From contig CANMWW010000180.1 in the NCBI GenBank assembly GCA_947500965.1, positions 1-5,556 of the forward strand: a DNA stretch of 5,556 nucleotides, in the 5' to 3' direction. Source of the DNA: Alphaproteobacteria bacterium. GTDB taxonomy: Bacteria > Pseudomonadota > Alphaproteobacteria > CACIAM-22H2. A program made the position numbers and the translations under genes. Shown piece after piece: positions 1 through 5,556 of this stretch. Under the pieces are notes generated by a model, which ran no database searches, had not been told where the DNA came from, and was given only the letters and a program-made list of their open reading frames with translations. Each line of letters begins with the position of its first letter. Position 1 is the stretch's first letter.

Positions 1-1
1 C

Positions 2-352
2 CTGGACGAGGATCGCGGCCTGACGATCCGCAGCGGCGCGCGCGCCGCCACCGCGCTGCTGGCGGCGCGGCCGCGCATCGACGCCGTGATGTTCGCGAAC
101 GACTTCCCGGCCTTCGGCGCGCTGACGGAATGCGCGCGCCGCGGCGTGCGCGTGCCGGGCGACCTGGCGATCGCCGGCTTCGGCGACTTCGAGGTCGCGC
201 GCGAAGCGCATCCCGCGCTCACCACCGTGCGCGTGCCCGGCCGCGAGATGGGACGGCGCGCGGCCGCGATGGTCCTCGATCGCCTCGCGGGCCGCGCGAG
301 CGAGCCGCGCGTCGACCTCGGCTTCGAGGTGGTGCTGCGCGAGAGCGCCTGA
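2..352 (+). CDS. LacI/GalR-family transcriptional regulator, C-terminal part (5' end outside window)
   Basis: The last 116 residues of a transcriptional regulator are present; the N-terminal helix-turn-helix and half of the ligand domain lie upstream of the window. The frame is open from base 2 to a TGA at 350-352. The segment MFANDFPAFGALTECARRG, followed by VPGDLAIAGFGDFE and LTTVRVPGREMGRRAA, is the typical end of the periplasmic-binding-protein-like effector domain. The GFGD form resembles the gluconate-repressor (GntR) branch of the LacI family. Such proteins usually repress neighbouring sugar-use genes until a sugar or sugar-acid effector binds; that role here is inference from the adjacent oxidoreductase and dehydratase genes. 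One oddity is FANDFPAFGAL where many relatives have an ND-D-x-A pattern, so the second acidic residue is replaced by Phe-Pro. The gene converges on the oxidoreductase with only seven bases between the two stop codons. Family assignment is firm; the effector is unknown. Confidence 0.9.
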   Translation: MDEDRGLTIRSGARAATALLAARPRIDAVMFANDFPAFGALTECARRGVRVPGDLAIAGFGDFEVAREAHPALTTVRVPGREMGRRAAAMVLDRLAGRASEPRVDLGFEVVLRESA

Positions 353-366
353 GCGCGGCTCAGGCG
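346..366. terminator. Perfect 9-bp hairpin spanning both convergent stop codons
   Basis: CGCCTGAGC (346-354), a GCG loop (355-357) and GCTCAGGCG (358-366) form a perfect inverted repeat. The left arm contains the TGA of the LacI-type gene, and the right arm contains the TCA complement of the oxidoreductase TGA. Because it is symmetric, it would fold in transcripts from either strand. There is no T tract on either side, so it is not a classic intrinsic terminator. A role as a bidirectional transcript end or 3'-end stabiliser is inference. Confidence 0.5.
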
Positions 367-1349
367 ACGTCCTGCCAGGTGCCGCCCGCGGCGGCGGAGC
401 GCGCGATCGCCTCCCAGGCGGAGACGCCGTTGGCGACGTCCTCGAGCGGCACCGGGTAGGGCGCCGCGCCGCGGCAGGCGCGCGCGAAGGCCTCGAGCTC
501 GAGCCGCTCGATCGGCGCGGCGGGGTATTCCCGCGTCGCAGGCGCGCCGTCGACCATCGATGTCTCGACGCGCGCGAGGTCGCGCAGCTGCGCCCAGCCC
601 CTGGAGCCGAGCACGCGCAGCTGCCAGCAGCGCGCGGTGGCGGCCATGGTCACGAGCGAGCCCGTGCTGCCGTCGCGGAAGCGCAGCAGCATCGACGTCG
701 TGTCCGCCACCGGCACCTCCAGCGCGCGGCGCGTCGCCTGGCAGGCGACGGCGGCGATCGGTCCGTTCATCCACACGAACTGGTCGATCATGTGGATGCC
801 GATCGTGCCCATCGCCCCGGCCGGGCTCTCGCGCTCGCTCGCGCGCCAGGACTGCGCGACGAAGGCGAAGCCGGAGGGGCTGGAGGCGTTGGCCTCGAGA
901 TGCAGCACGCGGCCCAGCGCGCCGCCACGCGCGGCGTCGCGCAGCGCCTGCGCCGCGGGCAGGAAGCGCCGGTTGAAGCCCGCCGCGAGCACCACGCCGG
1001 CGCGCTCGCAGGCGGCGATGCCGGCATCGAGCTCGGCGCGGGTCAGCGTCACCGGCTTCTCGCAGAAGACATGCTTGCCCGCGCGCGCCGCGGCGAGGAT
1101 CTGCGCGCCATGCAGCGAATGCGGCGTGGCGAGCAGGACGCCGCCGATCGCGGGGTCGGCGAGCGCCTCCTCGAGCGTGGCGACGCGCAGGCGCTGGCGG
1201 GCGGCGTAGTCGCGCACCGCGTCGCTCGCGACGCGCGGCACGACGGTGATGACGCGCAGCTCGTCCTGCGTTGGCCTTCCGTCCGCCTGCACGGCATCGA
1301 CGAGGGTGCGACCCCAGCTGCCGAGACCGACCAGCGCCACGTCGAGCAT
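360..1349 (-). CDS. Gfo/Idh/MocA-family NAD(P)-dependent oxidoreductase
   Basis: A 329-residue oxidoreductase, a usual length for the family. Residues 1-120 form a Rossmann fold: the nucleotide-binding GLGSWG lies at 8-13, LLATPHSLH at 72-80, and the hallmark EKP at 97-99 inside HVFCEKPV. GFNRRF at 124-129 starts the C-terminal alpha/beta substrate domain, where GIHMIDQF (184-191) supplies the usual His/Asp pair (H186, D189). Members oxidise or reduce sugars, inositols and related polyols in the cytoplasm. The adjacent aldonate-type dehydratase suggests a sugar or polyol dehydrogenase role, but the substrate cannot be named. The ATG at 1349 is chosen because GGGAGG (1360-1355) sits five bases upstream and the protein then begins directly with the Rossmann strand MLDVALVGLG. 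The frame stays open to an ATG at 1421, which would add 24 non-conserved residues. The gene diverges from the dehydratase and ends against the regulator gene. Confidence 0.9.
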   Translation of the reverse strand: MLDVALVGLGSWGRTLVDAVQADGRPTQDELRVITVVPRVASDAVRDYAARQRLRVATLEEALADPAIGGVLLATPHSLHGAQILAAARAGKHVFCEKPVTLTRAELDAGIAACERAGVVLAAGFNRRFLPAAQALRDAARGGALGRVLHLEANASSPSGFAFVAQSWRASERESPAGAMGTIGIHMIDQFVWMNGPIAAVACQATRRALEVPVADTTSMLLRFRDGSTGSLVTMAATARCWQLRVLGSRGWAQLRDLARVETSMVDGAPATREYPAAPIERLELEAFARACRGAAPYPVPLEDVANGVSAWEAIARSAAAGGTWQDVA

Positions 1350-1354
1350 GCATG

Positions 1355-1360
1355 CCTCCC
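1355..1360 (-). promoter_or_regulatory. Ribosome binding site of the oxidoreductase
   Basis: GGGAGG on the minus strand, five bases before the ATG at 1349. It supports this start over the in-frame ATG at 1421. Another ATG at 1353 is out of frame. Confidence 0.7.
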
Positions 1361-1441
1361 CTGTCGAGGTTGGCATCCTAGCGCGACGACGCTGGACGCG
1401 GGGGCCGTCCGCGAGGCTCAATGCGCGCGGCGCGGATCAAT

Positions 1442-1446
1442 GGAGG
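1442..1446 (+). promoter_or_regulatory. Ribosome binding site that sets the dehydratase start
   Basis: GGAGG lies five bases before GTG at 1452, which is ideal spacing. The alternative in-frame ATG at 1440-1442 overlaps this Shine-Dalgarno sequence and has none of its own (the upstream bases are GCGCGGATCA). The GTG is therefore the better start. Confidence 0.7.
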
Positions 1447-1451
1447 ACGAC

Positions 1452-3161
1452 GTGAGCATCGGCATGCGGAAGGGCCTGACGGCCTATGGCGACCCGGAAT
1501 TCTCCCTCTTCCTGCGCAAGGCCTTCATCCGCGCGATGGGCTACAGCGACGAGGCGCTCGAGCGCCCGATCGTCGGCATCGCGGACACCGGCTCCGACTA
1601 CAACCCCTGCCATGGCACGGCACCGCAGATCGTCGAGGCGGTGAAGCGCGGCGTGCTCGGCGCGGGCGGGCTGCCGATGGTCTTCCCGACCGTGTCGCTG
1701 CACGAATCCTTCGCGTATCCGACCAGCATGTACCTGCGCAACCTCATGGCGATGGACACCGAGGAGATGATGCGCGCGCAGCCGATGGACGCCGTGGTGG
1801 CGATCGGCGGCTGCGACAAGACGATCCCCGCGCAGCTGATGGCCATCGCCAGCGTCGACCTGCCGGCGATCGTGGTGCCGGTCGGCCCGATGCTGACGAC
1901 GACGCATGACGGCGAGCGGCTCGGCGCCTGCACCGATTGCCGCCGCCTCTGGGCGCAGTACCGCGCCGGGACGATCGATGCCGCCGCCATCGGCGCGGTG
2001 ACCGGGCGCCTCGCGCCGACCGCGGGCACCTGCATGGTCATGGGCACGGCGAGCACGATGGCCGCGGTCACGGAGACACTCGGCCTGACGCTTCCCGGCG
2101 GCGCCGCCATCCCGGCCGTGCATGGCGAGCGCTACCGCCAGGCGGAGATATCCGGCATGCGCGCGGTCGCGCTCGCGCGCGAGGGCACGAAGGCGTCGCG
2201 CTTCCTGACCCGCGCCTCGTTCCGCAACGCCTTCCGCGTGCTGCACTGCCTGGGCGGCTCGACCAACGCGGTCATCCACCTGACCGCGGTGGCGCGGCGC
2301 TGCGGCATCGAAGTCGACCTCGACGAGTTCGACGCGCTGGGCGAGGCGACGCCCGTGCTGGTGAACCTGAAGCCCGCGGGCGAGCACTACATGGAGCACC
2401 TGCACGAGGCGGGCGGCATCCCCGTGCTGCTGCGCGAGATCGCCGACCTGCTCGACACCTCGACGCCCAACGTCTCCGGCCAGACCCTGGCCGAGATCGT
2501 CGCCGGCGCCGTCGAGGCGAAGGGGCAGACCGCGATCCGCCGCCGCGCGAACCCCGTCTACGCGAAGGGCGGGCTGCGCGTGCTGCGCGGCAACCTCGCC
2601 CCCGGCGGCGCGCTGATCAAGGAATCCGCCGCGACGCCGGCGCTGCTGCGCCACGAGGGGCGCGCGGTGGTCTTCGAATCCGTCGAGGACGTGGTGAACC
2701 GGATCGACGATCCCGCGCTCGACATCCGCGCCGACGACGTGATCGTGATGCGCAACGCCGGGCCGAAGGGCCATCCGGGCATGCCGGAGGCCGGCTACGT
2801 GCCGATCCCGAGGAAGCTGGCGCGCGAGGGCGTCAAGGACATGGTCCGCATCTCCGACGCGCGCATGAGCGGCACGGCCTTCGGCACAATCGTGCTCCAC
2901 GTGACGCCGGAGGCGATGGTCGGCGGGCCGCTGGCGCTGGTGGAGACGGGCGACCGCATCGTGCTCGACGTGCCCGCGCGGCGCATCGACCTGCTGGTCG
3001 ACGAGGCGACGCTGGCGGCGCGGCGCGCGCGCCTGGCGCCCTACGCGGTGCCGGAGGAGGCGCGCGGCTACGAGCGGCTGCTGCTGGAGACGATCGAGCA
3101 GGCCGATCGAGGCTGCGACTTCGGCTTCATGGCACCGCGCAAGATCACGCGCGGCTTCTGA
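1452..3161 (+). CDS. IlvD/Edd-family dehydratase, probable sugar-acid (aldonate/pentonate) dehydratase
   Basis: A 569-residue iron-sulfur dehydratase starting at GTG, full length for the family. Such enzymes remove water from a 2,3-dihydroxy acid to give a 2-keto-3-deoxy acid in the cytoplasm. Visible cluster cysteines are C53 (DYNPCHG), C121 (GGCDK) and C194 (AGTCMVMG). Their spacing of 68 and 73 residues matches, as I recall it, that of the [2Fe-2S] L-arabinonate dehydratase of Rhizobium leguminosarum (C59, C127, C200). Likely metal ligands are E85 (HESF), D122 and E446 (GMPEAG). K123 matches the carbamylated lysine, and S473 (RMSGTAFG) the proposed catalytic base. The N-terminal domain covers about 1-370 and the C-terminal barrel domain about 380-569. 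Automatic annotation may say dihydroxy-acid dehydratase of branched-chain amino acid synthesis. The neighbouring sugar-type oxidoreductase and LacI-type regulator favour a sugar-acid substrate, but this is inference. It ends with TGA and converges on the hydrolase gene. Confidence 0.9.
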   Translation: MSIGMRKGLTAYGDPEFSLFLRKAFIRAMGYSDEALERPIVGIADTGSDYNPCHGTAPQIVEAVKRGVLGAGGLPMVFPTVSLHESFAYPTSMYLRNLMAMDTEEMMRAQPMDAVVAIGGCDKTIPAQLMAIASVDLPAIVVPVGPMLTTTHDGERLGACTDCRRLWAQYRAGTIDAAAIGAVTGRLAPTAGTCMVMGTASTMAAVTETLGLTLPGGAAIPAVHGERYRQAEISGMRAVALAREGTKASRFLTRASFRNAFRVLHCLGGSTNAVIHLTAVARRCGIEVDLDEFDALGEATPVLVNLKPAGEHYMEHLHEAGGIPVLLREIADLLDTSTPNVSGQTLAEIVAGAVEAKGQTAIRRRANPVYAKGGLRVLRGNLAPGGALIKESAATPALLRHEGRAVVFESVEDVVNRIDDPALDIRADDVIVMRNAGPKGHPGMPEAGYVPIPRKLAREGVKDMVRISDARMSGTAFGTIVLHVTPEAMVGGPLALVETGDRIVLDVPARRIDLLVDEATLAARRARLAPYAVPEEARGYERLLLETIEQADRGCDFGFMAPRKITRGF

Positions 3162-3180
3162 CCCGCGGCGTGCCGGATAG

Positions 3181-3207
3181 CCTCGACGCCGGGGTCAGGC
3201 GTCGAGG
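3181..3207. terminator. Perfect 10-bp hairpin between convergent dehydratase and hydrolase genes
   Basis: CCTCGACGCC (3181-3190), a GGGGTCA loop (3191-3197) and GGCGTCGAGG (3198-3207) form a perfect stem. The loop holds the hydrolase stop codon (TCA at 3195-3197) and the right arm encodes its last residues, Phe-Leu-Asp-Ala in part. It begins 19 bases after the dehydratase TGA. No T tract follows on either strand, so a bidirectional terminator or mRNA 3'-end stabilising role is likely but not proved. Confidence 0.6.
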
Positions 3208-4214
3208 AACTCGTTGACGACCTTCGCCACGAAGTGCTCGTCCGCGGGACTGGCCTGCGGGTTGCCGGCGCGATGGCCCCAGATCGAGCGGATCGGGACG
3301 AGCCGCGCGTCCGGCATGGCCGCGACCTCGATCTCGTTGTCGGCGACGCGGAAATAGAGGTCGTGGTCGCCCGGCATCACGAGCGCGGGGCACGAGATGC
3401 CGCGCAGCGCCGCCGTGAAGTCGCCCCTGTACCTGTCGTTCGCCGAGATGTCGGAATGCTGCCAGGTCCAGAGCTGCGCGAGCAGGTTGTTCGCGTCGCG
3501 GCGCAGGAAGTAGGTCGCCTCCCAGCCATGCACGAGGAAGTCCTCGAGCGAGGCATGCCCCTGCGCCAGGTAGAGCTTCTCGCGATACCAGTCCTGCGAG
3601 ATGGCCCAGCCGGCATAGACCCGCGCCATCGCGCGGAAGCCGCGCACCGGCGTGCGGTGGAACCAGCCGTCCTGGAAGGCCTCGTCCGCGGTCAGCGCGG
3701 CGCGCACGCCCTCGAGGAAGACCTTGTTGTGGTCGCTGGTCCTGGCCGAGGTGCACAGGCACACGATGCGCCCGACCGCCTCGGGGAAGAGGGCGCCCCA
3801 GTGATAGGCCTGCTGGCCGCCCATCGACCAGCCATAGACCGCCTTCACCTTCTCGACGCCGAAGACCTCGCGCATCATCCGCCGCTGGACCTGCACGTTG
3901 TCGTGGATGGTGACGCCGGGATAGCGGCCGCGGTCGAGCGGTGGCGCGACGTTGCTGGGCGAGGTCGAGAGCCCGTTGCCGAACATGTTCGGGATGACGA
4001 CGAAGTATCTCGTCGGGTCGAGGATGCCGCCGGGCCGGACCAGCCAGTCTATGTCGACGTGCTGCGCCGAGTAGGAGGTCGGGTAGAGGATGGCGTTCGA
4101 CCTGTCGGGCGCCAGCGTGCCGTAGGTCGCGTAGACGATCCGCGCGCCCCTGAGCGTGATGCCCGACTGCAGGACGACGTCCCCGGCCTCGTAGGTGCCG
4201 ACCGTCGGGTTCAT
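3195..4214 (-). CDS. MetX-like alpha/beta-fold hydrolase/acyltransferase
   Basis: A 339-residue cytoplasmic alpha/beta-fold protein related to homoserine O-acetyltransferases. The nucleophile elbow is GWSMGG with Ser130. The acid is probably D285 (GDHDLYF) and the histidine H314 in SIWGHRAGNP, giving a complete Ser-Asp-His triad. Other family features are YATYGTL (28-34), NAILYPTSYSAQH (40-52), YFVVIPNMFGNGLSTSPSN (70-88) and TIHDNVQVQ (102-110). True MetX proteins usually have GGSMGG and different substrate-loop sequences, so the methionine-pathway label is doubtful; this looks like the broad MetX-like hydrolase group of unknown substrate. The ATG at 4214 is chosen because it overlaps the upstream desaturase stop as ATGA and has GAGG (4223-4220) five bases upstream. 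The long open frame further upstream is desaturase sequence read in another frame. The gene ends inside a hairpin facing the dehydratase gene. Confidence 0.85.
   Translation of the reverse strand: MNPTVGTYEAGDVVLQSGITLRGARIVYATYGTLAPDRSNAILYPTSYSAQHVDIDWLVRPGGILDPTRYFVVIPNMFGNGLSTSPSNVAPPLDRGRYPGVTIHDNVQVQRRMMREVFGVEKVKAVYGWSMGGQQAYHWGALFPEAVGRIVCLCTSARTSDHNKVFLEGVRAALTADEAFQDGWFHRTPVRGFRAMARVYAGWAISQDWYREKLYLAQGHASLEDFLVHGWEATYFLRRDANNLLAQLWTWQHSDISANDRYRGDFTAALRGISCPALVMPGDHDLYFRVADNEIEVAAMPDARLVPIRSIWGHRAGNPQASPADEHFVAKVVNEFLDA
4211..4214 (-). other. ATGA start/stop overlap coupling desaturase and hydrolase
   Basis: On the minus strand the hydrolase ATG (4214-4212) shares two bases with the desaturase TGA (4213-4211). 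Four-base overlaps of this kind are typical of translational coupling within an operon. A GAGG five bases upstream of the ATG would support reinitiation. Confidence 0.8.
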
Positions 4215-5152
4215 GCGCGCCTCGCGATGCGATGGAGGATCCTGCCCTGCGTCTCCAGGTAGCCGCCCGCGACATGCGCGAGGCGGTCGCGGACGAGCTC
4301 GTGCGCCCGCGGCAGGTTGAAGAAGGGGATCGAGGGATAGAGGTGGTGCTCGGCGTGGAAGGGCATGTTCCAGTGCACCAGCCGGACCGGCCATGCCGCC
4401 AGCGTCGTGCGCGTGTTGGAGAGGCCGTCGTCGTCGTCGCTGCACAGCGTGTGCTCCGACAGGAGCATGGCGCGCAGGATCGGCTGCGCCATCGCGACGG
4501 GCAGCAGCCAGTGCAGCCAGGGCCCGGCCGGGTCGACCCAGGACCATCCGGCGAAGGCGGTGGCGACGAGCGCCAGCATCGCGACCACGGAACGGCGGAC
4601 GCCGGGGCGCTCGCGCGGGGCGATGAAGTCCATGCCGTCCCAGCGGTCGCGCAGGATGCGGCCGAAGACCGCGACGCGGCTGGCGTAGTAGCCCCAGCCG
4701 GCGATGCGCAGCGCGTATTGCCAGGTCGTCGCCGGCAACGGCCCGGCGAGCTCGGGATCGCGCAGCCTGTCCTGGGCGTGCCGGTGGTGGGCGTGGTGGA
4801 ACAGCCGGTAGAAGCTCGCGTTCACCAGCGTCGGCACGCTCGCGATCCAGCCGAGGACGTCGTTGAGCCAGCGCGTCCTGAATGCCGTGCGGTGGATGCA
4901 TTCATGGACCGGCGCGAACAGCGCGACGAGGAACCAGCCCTGCAGCAGCATCGCCGCCGGCAGCCACCATGTGCCGCGCGCGTGGGCGACCAGCACGGCC
5001 GCCGCTGCGACGAGCGCGAGGTGCAGCGCGTAGCGCATGAGCCCCTGGAGGTCCGAGCGCTCGCTCAGCCGGCGGAGGTCGGCGGGCGCGAGGACGCGGT
5101 CGCGGCGGCCTGCCGGCGTCGTCGCGTCCGCGTCTCGCGTCGATGGCTCCAT
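4211..5152 (-). CDS. Membrane fatty acid desaturase/hydroxylase-family protein
   Basis: A 313-residue integral membrane di-iron enzyme. The three histidine boxes that bind the two irons are H83-ECI-H87, H119-HA-HH-RH125 and H266-AE-HH270, the last in MPFHAEHHLYP. A further SEHT (232-235) with H234 precedes an acidic run, SDDDDG (238-243), and NTRTT. Hydrophobic segments at about 43-57, 64-82, 96-110, 188-205 and 211-226 fit membrane hairpins with the boxes on the cytoplasmic face. Members desaturate or hydroxylate acyl chains, carotenoids, alkanes or other lipids; the substrate here is unknown. No cytochrome b5 or ferredoxin domain is fused, so an external electron donor is needed. The ATG at 5152 has no clear Shine-Dalgarno sequence. 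An internal ATG at 5038 has AGGGG nearby but would remove the N-terminal LRRLSERSDLQGL segment, which looks family-like. The gene lies 56 bases after the deacetylase-like gene and overlaps the hydrolase start. Confidence 0.88.
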   Translation of the reverse strand: MEPSTRDADATTPAGRRDRVLAPADLRRLSERSDLQGLMRYALHLALVAAAAVLVAHARGTWWLPAAMLLQGWFLVALFAPVHECIHRTAFRTRWLNDVLGWIASVPTLVNASFYRLFHHAHHRHAQDRLRDPELAGPLPATTWQYALRIAGWGYYASRVAVFGRILRDRWDGMDFIAPRERPGVRRSVVAMLALVATAFAGWSWVDPAGPWLHWLLPVAMAQPILRAMLLSEHTLCSDDDDGLSNTRTTLAAWPVRLVHWNMPFHAEHHLYPSIPFFNLPRAHELVRDRLAHVAGGYLETQGRILHRIARRA

Positions 5153-5208
5153 GCCATGATCGTTACCGCCCGTCCGCGCGGCTGTCGAGGACGCAGGGCG
5201 CCCGCGGC

Positions 5209-5556
5209 CTATGCGGCGGCACCGCCGGCGCGTGCCTGGAGCTGGCCCGGCGCGTTCCCCGCGAAGCGCGCGTGGAGGCCGAGCGGCGTCGCGGCCTCGC
5301 CGCCGAGCTCGCCGAGGAAGAAGTCGAGATAGGCCTCTATCCGCGCGAGGAAGGCGCCGCGCGTGCGCTCGTCGACCACGTAGGGCGTGTGGCCGGGCTC
5401 GAGCGACGGGCTGTGGAAGGAGAGCACGAAGATCCGCTCGCCGCGCGCCAGCAGCGCGCGCGTCAGCGCCTTCATCTGCGCGAGCGAGATGCCCTCCGGC
5501 GTCAGCGTGACGCGGTCGACGAGGCCCGTGCGCGCGAGCAGGCCGCGCGCCCAGCC
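5209..5556 (-). CDS. Polysaccharide deacetylase-like protein, C-terminal part (5' end outside window)
   Basis: The last 115 residues of a minus-strand protein ending with TAG at 5211-5209; the frame stays open to the window edge. VTLTPEGISLAQMKALTRAL, then RIFVLSFHSPSLEPGHTPYV, then FLARIEAYLDFFL resembles the end of the polysaccharide-deacetylase-like proteins (WalW type) found with cell-surface polysaccharide genes. H48 of the visible part (SFHSPS) sits where the family's last conserved catalytic-type histidine would be. The tail is rich in Gly and Ala and probably disordered. The zinc-binding N-terminal motifs are outside the window, so activity cannot be judged. An ATG at 5475 is internal, because conserved-looking sequence continues upstream of it. 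It precedes the desaturase by 56 bases on the same strand, possibly in one operon. The assignment rests on recall of the family pattern and is moderate. Confidence 0.65.
   Translation of the reverse strand, partial: GWARGLLARTGLVDRVTLTPEGISLAQMKALTRALLARGERIFVLSFHSPSLEPGHTPYVVDERTRGAFLARIEAYLDFFLGELGGEAATPLGLHARFAGNAPGQLQARAGGAAA

Larger units (their letters stand above)
1350..1451. promoter_or_regulatory. Divergent intergenic region between oxidoreductase and dehydratase
   Basis: These 102 bases must hold the promoters of both divergent genes, unless they are read from further away, and are the natural place for an operator of the neighbouring LacI-type regulator. On the minus strand TAGGAT (1380-1375) matches the -10 consensus at 4 of 6 positions and lies 25 bases before the oxidoreductase ATG, but no good -35 accompanies it. 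On the plus strand TTGGCA (1370-1375) resembles a -35 element without a matching -10. A weak inverted repeat, AGCG-cgacga-CGCT, lies at 1380-1393. An imperfect direct repeat, GGCTCAATG (1415-1423) and GGATCAATG (1434-1442), has a 19-base period. No clean CG-centred LacI-type palindrome is visible. Function is inferred from position; the individual elements are weak. Confidence 0.45.

Noticed and set aside
1352..1376. Possible hairpin ATGCC...GGCAT that could hide the oxidoreductase ribosome binding site
   Set aside because: It has only a 5-bp stem with a 15-base loop, and part of it overlaps the candidate -10 element, so it might not be transcribed. Too weak to call.
792..1451. Upstream in-frame extension of the dehydratase (789 codons in total)
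   Set aside because: The extension is antisense to the oxidoreductase and lacks family sequence. The Shine-Dalgarno at 1442-1446 marks the start at 1452.
1437..2900. 487-codon open frame on the minus strand, opposite the dehydratase
   Set aside because: It runs antisense across a clear IlvD/Edd gene. Its translation is rich in Arg, His, Ala and Gly with no recognisable fold, as expected for a shadow frame in GC-rich DNA.
1937..3217. 426-codon plus-strand frame inside the dehydratase
   Set aside because: Its translation is dominated by Arg, Gly, Ala and Pro, and it overlaps a recognised gene in another frame. It is a compositional artefact.
3234..4262. 342-codon plus-strand frame opposite the hydrolase
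   Set aside because: It is antisense to a gene with a complete catalytic triad and has low-complexity Arg/Val/Asp-rich sequence with no domain.
4215..4901. Upstream in-frame extension of the MetX-like gene (568 codons in total)
   Set aside because: The extra 229 residues are the desaturase sequence read in another frame. The ATGA overlap and the GAGG before 4214 fix the real start.
5211..5240. Short GC inverted repeats near the end of the deacetylase-like gene (GGCGG-TG-CCGCC)
   Set aside because: Five-base arms inside Gly/Ala codons are expected by chance at this GC content, and there is no T tract.
4232..5332. 366-codon plus-strand frame opposite the desaturase
   Set aside because: It is antisense to the histidine-box desaturase and continues into the deacetylase-like gene, with no recognisable motif.

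Overview
The window is uniformly very GC-rich (about 70% by eye), with compact genes, short gaps and mostly TGA stops. This fits a high-GC proteobacterium, most plausibly an alphaproteobacterium of the Rhodospirillales/Acetobacteraceae kind, but the sequence alone does not prove it. There are no RNA genes, insertion sequences, CRISPR arrays or phage genes. It looks like ordinary chromosomal metabolic DNA.

Left half (about 1-3161): a probable sugar or sugar-acid catabolic cluster. It starts with the C-terminal end of a LacI/GalR-family regulator (+). Converging on it is a Gfo/Idh/MocA-family NAD(P)-dependent oxidoreductase (-). A 102-base divergent region then separates that gene from an IlvD/Edd-family dehydratase (+) of the pentonate/aldonate type. 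Regulator, sugar dehydrogenase-like protein and aldonate dehydratase-like protein together suggest oxidation and dehydration of a sugar or polyol. The substrate is not readable from sequence, and no transporter, kinase or aldolase lies inside the window.

Right half (about 3195-5556, all -): a probable transcription unit read from right to left. It holds the C-terminus of a polysaccharide-deacetylase-like protein, a three-histidine-box membrane desaturase/hydroxylase, and a MetX-like alpha/beta hydrolase. The desaturase and hydrolase overlap by four bases (ATGA), so they are likely translationally coupled and may act in one lipid- or envelope-related pathway. The hydrolase should not be taken as a true homoserine O-acetyltransferase.

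Both convergent gene junctions carry a perfect GC-rich hairpin that includes coding sequence and stop codons: 346-366 (9-bp stem, 3-base loop) and 3181-3207 (10-bp stem, 7-base loop). Neither is followed by a T tract. They look like shared bidirectional ends for the facing genes. I found no convincing new defence, mobile or RNA-based system. The most interesting items are the desaturase/hydrolase pair, the two hairpins and the unassigned sugar-acid cassette.
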